From contig NZ_CP064795.1 in the NCBI RefSeq assembly GCF_015644725.1, positions 1,982,501-2,046,500 on the forward strand: a stretch of 64,000 nucleotides of DNA, in the 5' to 3' direction. The notes under the pieces were generated by a model. That model saw only the letters and a program-made list of their open reading frames with translations. It was not told the DNA's origin and made no database searches. Numbering within the stretch: the stretch's first letter is position 1; each line of letters begins with the position of its first letter. The position numbers and the translations under genes were made by a program. Shown one piece after another: positions 11,798-20,914 of the stretch. This DNA comes from Salinimonas marina (GTDB lineage Bacteria > Pseudomonadota > Gammaproteobacteria > Enterobacterales > Alteromonadaceae).

Positions 11798-13066
11798 TTA
11801 TGCTCTGGAGAGCCTTCTGCGCCGTTCAAAATCACGGATTTTTTCAAAATATTGCTGCAGGCCCTGCTTTGTCAGCACGCTGCGACGGCCGTCTAATATC
11901 TGGCCGTCAAATTCGTCGGCGATTTTGCGCGCCGCATTGTGCATCATATTAAAGACCTGATGCGAGTCACCTTCCACCGGCAAAATCATAAACAAAGACA
12001 CCCCCACGGTGGTGAAGGTTTCAAGGTTATCAATATCAAATACGCCCGGCTTAAACATATTGGCCAGACTAAATAATACCGGGCCATTGCCATCAGCGCT
12101 GATATGGCGGTGGAAGATATCCTGCTCACCAAATTTAAACCCGAGCGTTAATAACATCGGCAACAAGGCGGCGCCGGAAATCGGCTGCTCATCTTTTGCA
12201 CGGACATTGAGTACCAATACTTCCTGAGCGCCGGCCGCCGCCTCGGCTGTTGGTTTTTTAGCAGATGTGTCCTGCTCTGCCTCAACGTGATGGTCGCCGC
12301 CGGCACCGGAATCTGCGGCCGGGTCGGCACCAAAATTAGGCTCACGGCGCTCGCCGGGCTGGGGCGACGTGTCGGCGTGGGCATGGGCGGGCCGGTGGTG
12401 TTGCCCGGTGGTAGGTTCTGACGCAGCTGTTGTTTGGGGGCGCTCGGTCGCTTTATCGGCCGCTTTTTCGGCCGGTTCAGCCCCCTCAGATTGGGTACGG
12501 CTGGAACTGGAATAGCCAGCAGGATCCTGCGCGCTAAAACGGTCGCCGGGCTCCTGAAGCTTGTTGACATCAGAGCCAGCTTCAGGATTATCTTTTAATA
12601 AAAACCCTGGCGGTTCGGGAACCGGTTCAGAAGTCTTATCTTCGTCGCTGGCTTCAGCAGCGCTTCGCTGCATATGTGGTTTAGGATTGGAAACCACCGA
12701 CCCATATAATTTTTGTTCAGTGGCTTGTTCATCAGCCGCCACAGAAGCGCTGTCAGTGGCAGCAAAATTGTCCTGCGCCGTGGATGCTTCGCCGGCGGCA
12801 GCGTCACCGCCCACTACCCGCACTTTACCAATGCCTAAATCATCAAAGTCGTGCGCGGTGTCATCGCTGCGAGGATGATCCTGCCAGCTGTTATCCTGCC
12901 AACTATTATCCTGATATTGGGCCTCATCCCACTGCCCGGGTTCTACCCGCTGGCGTCGTGTCGCCGTACCACTGTTTTTTCTGATCTTCCAAATACCATG
13001 TGCCAGTACCGCGATAATGATAATCGTACCAACAATGAGTAGTGACAGACGTAATTCATCTTCCAT
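11798..13066 (-). CDS. zipA: cell division protein ZipA
   Basis: ZipA anchors FtsZ filaments to the membrane. The N-terminus (MEDELRLSLLIVGTIIIIAVLAHGIWK) is a single membrane anchor with a short periplasmic tail, followed by a charged stretch and a long Pro/Ala/Glu/Asp-rich linker of about 240 residues, then the C-terminal FtsZ-binding domain (from about residue 285: VLVLNVRAKDEQPISG, FKFGEQDIFHRH, FSLANMFKPGVFD). At 422 residues it is longer than E. coli ZipA (328), and the excess is in the linker. It is 20 bases downstream of smc. Confidence 0.93.
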   Translation of the reverse strand: MEDELRLSLLIVGTIIIIAVLAHGIWKIRKNSGTATRRQRVEPGQWDEAQYQDNSWQDNSWQDHPRSDDTAHDFDDLGIGKVRVVGGDAAAGEASTAQDNFAATDSASVAADEQATEQKLYGSVVSNPKPHMQRSAAEASDEDKTSEPVPEPPGFLLKDNPEAGSDVNKLQEPGDRFSAQDPAGYSSSSRTQSEGAEPAEKAADKATERPQTTAASEPTTGQHHRPAHAHADTSPQPGERREPNFGADPAADSGAGGDHHVEAEQDTSAKKPTAEAAAGAQEVLVLNVRAKDEQPISGAALLPMLLTLGFKFGEQDIFHRHISADGNGPVLFSLANMFKPGVFDIDNLETFTTVGVSLFMILPVEGDSHQVFNMMHNAARKIADEFDGQILDGRRSVLTKQGLQQYFEKIRDFERRRRLSRA

Positions 13067-13086
13067 CTTTATTAAGTCGCCCTTTG

Positions 13087-16000
13087 TTATGCTTCTACAA
13101 ATGCCATAGCTTCGTCGACATCTACCGCCACCATTCGCGAAACGCCAGGCTCTGCCATAGTTACGCCGGTAAGGTGGGTCGCCATTTCCATCGCAATCTT
13201 ATTGTGGGTGATATAAATAAACTGCACCGACCCGGACATTTGCGACACTAAATTACAAAAGCGCCCGACATTGGCATCATCCAGCGGTGCATCAACTTCA
13301 TCCAGTAAACAAAAGGGTGCCGGATTCAGTCTGAAAATCGCAAACACCAATGATAAAGCGGTTAACGCTTTTTCTCCACCGCTTAATAGATGAATTGTGC
13401 TATTTTTCTTACCCGGTGGTCGCGCCATTATGGTCACCCCGGCTTCAAGCAGATCCGCATCGGTTAATTCAAGGTACGCCGCTCCCCCTCCAAACACTTT
13501 AGGAAACAAAGCCTGCAGATCTTTGTTCACCTGCTCAAAGGTATCAGCAAACCGTTGCCGGGTTTCTTTGTCGATTTTTCGAATTGCACTTTGCAGGGTG
13601 TCCAGCGCCTCAGTCAGATCGTCATACTGATTATTTAAATGGGCCTGCCGCTGTGCCTGTACTTCATACTCCTCAACCGCCGCCAGGTTCACCGCCCCTA
13701 ATTGATTTACCGCCTGAATGGTGGCATCAAGTGTGCGCTGCCAGTTTTTTTCAGTTGCCTCTGCCGGAAGTTGCTCCAGCAGCGGGCCCAGGGGAGTCTG
13801 GTTTTGATCGATTTGCTCAAGCACCGCATCAGCCCGGGCGCGGGCTGATTCAATATCAATAACAAGGGTATCGACCTGATGCTGTTGCTGGCGAATCATC
13901 TCGTTGAGCTCATCACGGTGCTTATCGGCAGCGTGTAACCGGGCCTGTACATTGCCTATTTCAGTGGTCAGCTGCTGCATCTGTGCATCGGTGGTGGCTT
14001 TGCTTTGCAGTAGACGTTCCAGGTCTTTTTTCCCTGCCTGTTTTGGCTGCTCCAGCGCCTCTTTTTCGCGATTCAGCCGAAGCAGTCGCTCGGCATATTC
14101 CTCAAGTTGCTGGGTCAGCCTTTGGTGTTCATCCTGATAACGCTGCAGGTGCTGCTGTTGCTGCTGTAAGCTAAGTTGTCTGGTATGCAGCTGTTGCTGA
14201 TATTGCTGCGTGCGTCGCCGGGCCTCACGGTATTCACGGGTTAACCGTTCTTGTTGTTCGTGATGTTCCCCCCTGGCTTGCTTAAGTTGCTGCTCCTGGT
14301 GCTCAGCGTCTTTAATGTCAGCTTCAAGGCTGGTGATGGCTTGTTGCTCTTTGGAAAGTAAGGCACTGAGCTCATCATATTCAGTGGTAAACTTGTGCAG
14401 ACGCTGCTGATACTGCTGTTGGTGTTGTTCCGCCAACTCATGTTTGTGCTGTTGTTGCTTCAGCTCAAGGGCCAGATGCTGTAACTGCTGGCTCAGGCTC
14501 TGATAACGACTTTCGCTTTGCTCTTTTTTAAGCAGAGCTTGCTGGCTGCGAGCCACGGCGTCTTCAAGATTTTGCTGTTGCTGTTCGATTTGCGCCTCAC
14601 ACTGGCTAAGCTGACTGGCAATCTGCAGGGCCCCTCACCGTCATCCTCACCATACTGATAGGCCCAGGCCCCGGTCAGCAGCACCCCGGTGCGGGTCACC
14701 AGCATCTGTCCAGGGGTAAGATCCACTAACTGAGTCAATGCCTGCTCAATGTTCTCAGCCACCATAACCTGATTAAATAGCGCAGGTATCAGGCTGTCTG
14801 ACTCCAGCTGGGCTGCGAGGGTCCCGGTGGTGGCTGAGTCGCTGAAGGCCTTCGCAAGTACGACCGCATGCTGCCCCGGTAAAGTGAGGTAATCGCTGAC
14901 ACTCAGTGGCCCCTCCCCCTCGTACAATAACGGCTCGTGCATAAAGGTAAGCACCGCTTGCGCGGCCTGTTGCCAACGGGCTGCGACTTTCAGATGCTGC
15001 CACAGCGGACTTACCGGCAGGTCACTGGGCACTGGCTGGCGGGCCTGACTCAGCGTAGTCAGTGCGGCCATTTTAGACTGTAAATTTTGAAGCGCATTGT
15101 CGTTGGCTTTATGCTCGCCTGAGGCTCGCTGGTGCTGATGCTGATGTTCTTCATACTCCGTTTTCGCCTGGTGCACCTGCGCTTCGGTTTCATCTAAACG
15201 GGCCCTAAGCAAAACCGTTTCTGCCTCAGCCTGCTGCACCTCGGTGGCCACGTCCTGGCGCTGCATCTCGTTCAGCTCATGCTGTATCTGTTGCATGCGG
15301 GTCTGCGTACGCCGGGCAATGGCCGCTTCGGCCTGCAGCTGACTGTGCAGGCGCTGATGCGCATGCCGGGCTTCCTGGAAACTACTCTCGGACTGCTGGG
15401 TTTGTTGGGCAAACTGGTGCAACGCCTCCTCACAAACCTGCTCGTTTTCCTGGCTTTGAAGTAGCTGCGCCTGCAACAACTCAACCGCAGGGAGTAGCTG
15501 GTCAACCTGTTGCTGCGCCTCGGCCTGCTGCTCCCGGGCCCGGGTCTGTTGCTCAGCCCATGTATCGCGGCGCTGGGCATACTCGGTCACTTCCTGCTCA
15601 AGTTGCTGTAGGCGTTGCTGGCGATGCAAGTCGGCTTGCTCTATACGGGTGATCTCAGTCCGGGTCGTGAATTGTTGCTGCTGTAAGGTATCCAGCTGTT
15701 CTTTGAGTTCTTGCTGCCGGGTATGCTGCCCCGTTTGTCCGGCCTCATGCCGGCGTAACTGGGCCTGCAATTCATCCACCGTCACCTGTTGTTGTTGCTG
15801 ACGCTGACGTAAAGCACGAACTTTGTCATTAAACTGCGACCAGCGTAACGCATTAAGCTCGGCCTTTAGCTGTCTTTCCCGGGCCTTCAGGGTTTTGAAT
15901 TTTTGGGCGGTCGCCGCCTGTTGTTCAAGTTTTTCGAGCTGGGTGGTTAACTCGCCTCTGACATCATCAAGACGGGACAAATTATCACGGGTGTGACGAA

Positions 16001-16550
16001 TACGGTTTTCGGTTTCCCGACGGCGTTCTTTATACCGAGAGACCCCGGCAGCTTCTTCCAAAAATACCCGTAAGTCCTGGGGCCGCGACTCAATAAGCCG
16101 GGAAATCATCCCCTGCTCAATAATGGCGTAGCTGCGCGGCCCTAGGCCCGTGCCTAGAAACAAATCGGTGACATCTTTGCGTCGGCAGCGGCTGTTGTTC
16201 AAAAAATAGGTCGACTGGCCATCACGGGTAACCAATCGTTTTACCGACAGCTCATTAAAGCTGGCGTATTCGCCGGCGATGCGACCACTGTCATTATCAA
16301 ACACCAGCTCGACACTACACTGCCCTACGGGTTTACGTGCTGAAGAGCCATTGAATATCACATCGGTCATGGCATCGCCGCGCAGGTTTTTGGCGGAGCT
16401 TTCGCCCAGTACCCAGCGTACCGCATCAATCACATTGGATTTACCACAGCCATTGGGGCCTACAATAGCGGTCATATCACCTGGAAACGGAATCGTGGTA
16501 GGCTCGACGAACGATTTGAATCCCGCCAGGCGTATTTTTTTAAGTCGCAA
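13087..16550 (-). CDS. smc: chromosome partition protein Smc (one-base frameshift)
   Basis: Smc is the ATPase and coiled-coil arm of the chromosome condensation complex. The N-terminal head has Walker [10 protein letters not shown] (about residue 32) and the ERRRETENR region; long Gln/Glu-rich coiled coils follow on both sides of a hinge (around residues 500-620). The C-terminal head has [14 protein letters not shown] and [14 protein letters not shown]. The frame breaks next to GGG 14628-14630: one extra C on the minus strand turns EGPCRLPVS into [12 protein letters not shown] and joins both halves into 1154 residues, the normal size. The start is TTG 16550, since AAGGA lies 10 bases upstream and [14 protein letters not shown] is the family start. 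Confidence 0.93.
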
Positions 16551-16706
16551 TGATCAATGTCCTTTCGTCAGCACATGCTGCAGCAGAATACATTGAGCAA
16601 CAGATAGGCAAAAATAGCGTAATATCACAGCGTTCGGGCAGTAAAGTGTTGGATTTATTGTTATCTTTCGACTTTAGCAGATGTCATAAGCGGTAACAAT
16701 TCGCAA

Positions 16707-16737
16707 TTGATATACCCGGTCCGGGTCAGGGTATACT
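16707..16737 (+). promoter_or_regulatory. predicted cysZ promoter with long spacer and internal dyad
   Basis: A -35-like TTGATA (16707-16712) and a perfect -10-like TATACT (16732-16737) are separated by 19 bases. The spacer holds the dyad ACCCGG-T-CCGGGT (16714-16726), nested in a second dyad TATACCC/GGGTATA (16711-16717 and 16729-16735). Long spacers with a central dyad are typical of promoters untwisted by MerR-type activators, but no such regulator is encoded nearby. Confidence 0.5.
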
Positions 16738-16765
16738 AACCGACGGTAACACAACAGGAGTAGAT

Positions 16766-17524
16766 ATGGTGGCGCGCAGTGGAATTGGGTATTTTTCCAG
16801 TGGCTTCAGTTTAATTCGCACCAAGGGTCTTAAGCGCTTTGTATTGGTGCCGCTGATGGTGAATTTGTTGCTGTTCAGTGTCGCGTTTTATTTTTTGTAT
16901 AACGAGATCGGGGTGGCCATCAGCTGGTTGATAAACATGATACCCGAATGGCTTGGCTGGCTTAAAACCGTTATGACCTATATTTTATGGCCTATCGCGG
17001 TACTTAGTGTATTGCTGGTGTTCGGACTAATCTTCGGGACGCTGGCCAACTGGATTGCCGCGCCATTTAATGGCATTCTTGCCGAAAAAGTGGAACGCCA
17101 TCTGACCGGTCAGGATCTGGGTGACGAAGGTGTTTTAAGCCTAATCAAGGATATTCCCCGCACCCTGGGTCGTGAGGCCGCTAAGTTTTGGTGGTATCTG
17201 CCCCGGGCGATAGGGTTTTTCCTGATCTTTTTACTGGTTCCGGTCATCGGACAGATTGTCTGGTTTGTTTTCACCGCCTGGATGCAGGCTATCGTGTATT
17301 GCGATTATCCTTATGATAACCATAAGGTGCCATTTAAAACCATGCGTGATCATCTGGGCGGACACAAAACCAAAGCCTTGTCGTTTGGGATGATGGTTAA
17401 TGTATTTTCGTTGATTCCCGTGCTCAACTTTGTGGTGATGCCCATCGCCATTTGTGGGGCAACGCACATGTGGGTAAACGAATTGCGCGACGAAATCCGG
17501 CCGCATAAGCCGGCGCCATTATAA
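16766..17524 (+). CDS. cysZ: sulfate transporter CysZ
   Basis: A 252-residue inner-membrane protein of the CysZ/EI24 family, which admits sulfate for cysteine synthesis. AGGAG precedes ATG 16766 by 6 bases. The N-terminal GIGYFSSGFSLIRTKGLKRFVLVPL is a family hallmark; hydrophobic segments lie near residues 25-47, 65-95, 140-175 and 205-230, with the conserved NWIAAPFNG after the second. It is divergent from smc; in E. coli cysZ likewise lies next to zipA-ligA. It converges with the metalloprotease candidate. Confidence 0.93.
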   Translation: MVARSGIGYFSSGFSLIRTKGLKRFVLVPLMVNLLLFSVAFYFLYNEIGVAISWLINMIPEWLGWLKTVMTYILWPIAVLSVLLVFGLIFGTLANWIAAPFNGILAEKVERHLTGQDLGDEGVLSLIKDIPRTLGREAAKFWWYLPRAIGFFLIFLLVPVIGQIVWFVFTAWMQAIVYCDYPYDNHKVPFKTMRDHLGGHKTKALSFGMMVNVFSLIPVLNFVVMPIAICGATHMWVNELRDEIRPHKPAPL

Positions 17525-17567
17525 TTGTGCTAAGGGCTATAATCACGCGCAGGACGGCAATACCAGC

Positions 17568-19043
17568 TCACGGCTGCAACGCAGGCTCAGGGCTGCTGGG
17601 GGGCGCTGGCGCCGGCGCAGGCTGATTAAAATCCTGATACTTTTTCAACCATTTGCCCGCCTGCGGTGTATTGCCGGCATAATGAAAGCTTTGAAACAGA
17701 TTCATAAAGATCGGACGCTGCGCGTTGGGCCGCCCAAGCTGCTGACGCCACAGTTTAAGATACAAATCAGGAATCACCCCGCTGTCATGGTGCTCCAGAA
17801 AGGTTATTTTATCCGAAGGCTTATAGGCCTGACGATCATGACCCTGACAGGTTTTCGCCGGTGCAATTTTCAGGTTTGGCGCTAACCCCTGCCAGTGAGT
17901 AAGCGTGGTAAAGGGGGCATAGGTCAGTTTGCCATCAAATACCAGATTCGGGATCTCTTTACCGTTGCAATAGCGTGAGGCCATCGCTGAACCCAGTGGG
18001 TATTCATCAACAAAACCAGCAAAATGCGCCAGTTCATGAACCATAACCGAATAGCTGTCGGATAAATCCAGAAACATTACCCCATTATTCACATTGGCCT
18101 TGCCAAGGTCGGCCACCACAATGGCATGGGTGGCATCACGGGCCTCAATCGCGTCGGCCAGGGGCCGGACATCGCAGCCCAGCCGGTCTGTTTTTTGCCA
18201 GTTATTGCTGCATTTGAGTGTATTTTGGGTTAACCACACCGGGCGCTGCAGGCAAATTGGTAATGCTTGTAAACGCTTGTCTGCATGAAAGTTTGTATAC
18301 AGTTCACTGGCACGTTCAATACTGGACAATGAGGTGGCAAACATTTGAATACGTTGCAGGCACTGGCGATTTTGAGGCCATGCCCGGCTTTTCACCTGAG
18401 CCACCGATTGTGGCTGATAACTGGATAGCACCTGCTCCAGCCGCCGGGCCAGCGGATTTTGCCGGCTGGCAGCCTCACCAATCAATGCCCGGCCCTGCTG
18501 ATGCTTACCTTCATCCCATAGTAACCGCCCCAGATGATAGGCACTGGCCGGATACTCGCCAGCGGTGGCTTTAAGCCAGGGGCGGGCCTTCTCCGGTTGT
18601 TGATTTAACAGGTACCAGTCAGCCAGGGCCGCCTGAGCGGGTTGGAAAGCTTGCTTCGCCCCTTTTAATAACCAGCGCTCCCGGATCTGAGCATCTTCGG
18701 TAGACATGGCCAGGGCCAGCTGGGCTTCAGCAACACCACCCCGGGCCGCCAGTTGCAGCAGATAGGGCTGCCGTTCATGTAACGGCGCCTGTTGATATAA
18801 TGCCCAGGCTGCGGGCGCATGTTTCAGACCCACCAGCTTGTTAAGCCAGAAGGGTTTGTGGTTGGCTATAGCAAAGTCGGTAAGCTGGGCCCGGGCCGCT
18901 GGACTGCCGGTCAATGAAGCGCGCCAAAGCAAAGGCGCTGGTTTTTGCGAGCTTTGGGCATTGGCAAGCAATTGCGGCACATAATGAGCTGTGTCCGCGC
19001 TTACCAGCACCATCGCCAGTAACGCTATAATTAATCCACGCAT
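17568..19043 (-). CDS. exported Sel1-repeat protein with a zinc-metalloprotease-like domain
   Basis: A 491-residue protein starting with a hydrophobic export signal (MRGLIIALLAMVLVSADTAHY). Residues about 75-200 are helical tetratricopeptide/Sel1-like units (ARGGVAEAQLALAMS, SAYHLGRLLWDEGKHQQGRALIGEAA). The C-terminal half contains HELAHFAGFVDEY (His336, Glu337, His340; Asp346-Glu347), a zinc-protease HExxH motif with a downstream DEY like that of M64-type peptidases, and five or so cysteines. It ends in a Pro/Ala tail. It starts 8 bases after the corrected nlpI stop, so the two form an operon. NlpI is an outer-membrane adaptor for a periplasmic protease in E. coli. Family identity is my inference; a protease activity is plausible but untested. 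Confidence 0.7.
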   Translation of the reverse strand: MRGLIIALLAMVLVSADTAHYVPQLLANAQSSQKPAPLLWRASLTGSPAARAQLTDFAIANHKPFWLNKLVGLKHAPAAWALYQQAPLHERQPYLLQLAARGGVAEAQLALAMSTEDAQIRERWLLKGAKQAFQPAQAALADWYLLNQQPEKARPWLKATAGEYPASAYHLGRLLWDEGKHQQGRALIGEAASRQNPLARRLEQVLSSYQPQSVAQVKSRAWPQNRQCLQRIQMFATSLSSIERASELYTNFHADKRLQALPICLQRPVWLTQNTLKCSNNWQKTDRLGCDVRPLADAIEARDATHAIVVADLGKANVNNGVMFLDLSDSYSVMVHELAHFAGFVDEYPLGSAMASRYCNGKEIPNLVFDGKLTYAPFTTLTHWQGLAPNLKIAPAKTCQGHDRQAYKPSDKITFLEHHDSGVIPDLYLKLWRQQLGRPNAQRPIFMNLFQSFHYAGNTPQAGKWLKKYQDFNQPAPAPAPPSSPEPALQP

Positions 19044-19051
19044 GTTAGTGG

Positions 19052-19938
19052 CTAATCAGCAATGTCAGAATGACGTAGTCGGCTTAATTCCAGACGAGCA
19101 TACCGATGTTCTACATAGTCATACACATTAGTGCTTAGTGCCAGCTTAAAATAATTGGCGGCCCGGCCTTTGTTACCTTGGCCATGTGGTATTTGCCCAG
19201 ATAAAAATACGCTTCACATAAGCGCTCAGTTAATGTGCTTTGACTATTAACGCCTTCAAGCAGGCTACTGAGTAGCTTGTTTTCTGTTACCCGGCCCAAA
19301 AACAAGTCGATGATATTGGTCGCCCAGTGCTCATTGTCCAGTGCCGTACGCATGGTGCTCAACAGCTCTTGCGCACTCTGACGATCCTGCTGTGCTTCGG
19401 CAAAATACAACCATAGCACACGAAACGGATCGGTTTCGTCCAGCTCATAAAAGGTGGATAAATCCTGAGAGGCCAAATCGGCCCGGTCGCCATAATACAG
19501 CGCGATGCCCCGATTTAAAAAAGCAAAGTCGTATTCGGGGTCAATATCCAGGGTGGAATCAAATGCTTCATACGCCTGAATAAATTCCTTTTGCTGAATG
19601 AAATGAATGCCCATGGAATTGTACACCGGCGCCATGTCGGGCTTTATTTGCAATGCCCGGCTGAAATCGTACTGAGCCAGCCCCGGCAAACCCACACTGT
19701 CGTATAGCATGCCTCGTTGAAAATGCAGTTCCGCGCGTTCTTCATCGGTAAGCTTGGCCGCCGCAAGCATCTGATTGTAACGAGCGATGGCCAGTTGCGC
19801 CCGACCACTGACCGGTTTGGGTTCAGCTACAATCAGGTTGCCCATCTGCGGGGTGTCGTCAGGCTGCGTAGTTTGTGCGCAACCAGACATTATAATGGCG
19901 GCCAGAGTAAAAAGGATGAGACTTATGGTTTTGTGCAT
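19052..19938 (-). CDS. nlpI: lipoprotein NlpI, TPR adaptor (one-base frameshift)
   Basis: NlpI is an outer-membrane lipoprotein with TPR repeats that links peptidoglycan hydrolases to the Prc protease. The signal peptide ends in the lipobox MSGC. TPR units follow (AELHFQRGMLYDSVGLPGLAQYDFSRAL; VYNSMGIHFIQQKEFIQAYEAF; FAFLNRGIALYYGDR). The frame is lost at GG 19180-19181: as read it ends early at 19135, but adding one C on the minus strand gives GKYHMAQGNKGRAANYFKLAL and VEHRYARLELSRLR, the usual NlpI end, with the stop at 19052 (295 residues). E. coli has pnp-nlpI adjacent; here DUF1244 and cdd intervene. Confidence 0.9.
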
Positions 19939-20104
19939 GTTAAAAAAGGCATCACTTAAATTAAGAAAAACAAAGACGCTTTACTCGGGCCGCGGTTCGT
20001 AGTTACCACTACCGACCACAACCAGCCGTAACGGCGAAGTCACGCGCCACCATCGCTTATTTGATGAAAAAAGTAAAGTCTATCTCCCCTGTTACAGGTA
20101 CCGT

Positions 20105-20512
20105 ATGGACAGTAAAAAAATACAACAACTTATGGATCTTGCCTACGCGGCACAGGCCAATGCGCATGCCCCATATTCCGGTTTTCATGTAGGTGCAGCC
20201 ATTTTAAGCCACTCTGCCAATACCTATTCTGGTTGCAATGTTGAAAATGTCGCCTACCCGCTGGGTCAATGCGCCGAAGCTACCGCCATTGGCAATATGG
20301 TGTGCAGTGGCGACACGGCCATTGCGACTATCGTTATCGCCAGTCCGAATGACGAATTATGCTTCCCCTGCGGGGGCTGTCGCCAAAAAATCGCCGAGTT
20401 CGCCGACGAGCACACCCAGGTGGTGATGACCACCCGCCAGGGTAAGAGCCAGACTTTAACTATAGCTGAGCTTCTCCCCTATGCGTTCAAAAGCGATAAA
20501 GTCGCGGTTTAA
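20105..20512 (+). CDS. cdd: cytidine deaminase
   Basis: Cdd converts cytidine and deoxycytidine to the uridine forms in pyrimidine salvage. The 135-residue small-form (tetrameric) enzyme shows APYSGFHVGAA, the catalytic CAEATAI (zinc ligand Cys and proton-shuttle Glu) and the second zinc pair in PCGGCRQ. It stands alone on the plus strand between two minus-strand genes of the pnp-nlpI region, so it has its own promoter. Confidence 0.96.
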   Translation: MDSKKIQQLMDLAYAAQANAHAPYSGFHVGAAILSHSANTYSGCNVENVAYPLGQCAEATAIGNMVCSGDTAIATIVIASPNDELCFPCGGCRQKIAEFADEHTQVVMTTRQGKSQTLTIAELLPYAFKSDKVAV

Positions 20513-20532
20513 CTGCCCGTGAACCAGGCCAA

Positions 20533-20826
20533 TCAGCTTGACTGACGGGCCTGCATGGCTGCTAGTTGCTCTTCAGTAGCTGGCAGCTGATATTTTTCTT
20601 TCCACTCGGCATACGGCATTTTATAGATAATCTCACGTGCCTGCTCGTAATCTAGCTCTTCGCCCCGCTTATTAGCTTCTGCCATATACCACTTGGACAG
20701 ACAATTGCGGCAAAAGTCCGCCAGAATCATTAAATCGATATTCTGTACTTCTTTGTGCTCATCCAGATGTTCTAACAAACGGCGAAAGGCGGCAGCTTCG
20801 ACTGCCTGTTGAGTTGCTTGGTTCAT
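20533..20826 (-). CDS. DUF1244 domain protein
   Basis: A 97-residue protein; I prefer ATG 20826 (MNQATQQAVEAAAF) because GGAG lies 7 bases before it, whereas the ATG at 20838 has no site. The core LADFCRNCLSKWYMAEANKRGEELDYE and the IIYKMPYAEWKEKYQ ending are DUF1244 hallmarks, with two cysteines spaced CRNC. Function unknown. It lies downstream of pnp behind a strong terminator. Confidence 0.9.
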   Translation of the reverse strand: MNQATQQAVEAAAFRRLLEHLDEHKEVQNIDLMILADFCRNCLSKWYMAEANKRGEELDYEQAREIIYKMPYAEWKEKYQLPATEEQLAAMQARQSS

Positions 20827-20835
20827 AATATGCTC

Positions 20836-20866
20836 CATAAAAAAAGGGGCACAAGGCCCCTTTTGG
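20836..20866 (-). terminator. rho-independent terminator after pnp
   Basis: Minus-strand reading: AAAAGGGGC, short loop, GCCCCTTTT followed by further T residues. The stem sits between the pnp stop (20915) and the DUF1244 start (20826) and partly covers the leader of the latter. Confidence 0.85.
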
Positions 20867-20914
20867 TGTTTGCTGATATCTGCGCCGTCTTAGCCGACAG
20901 CCAGATGTCAGGCC

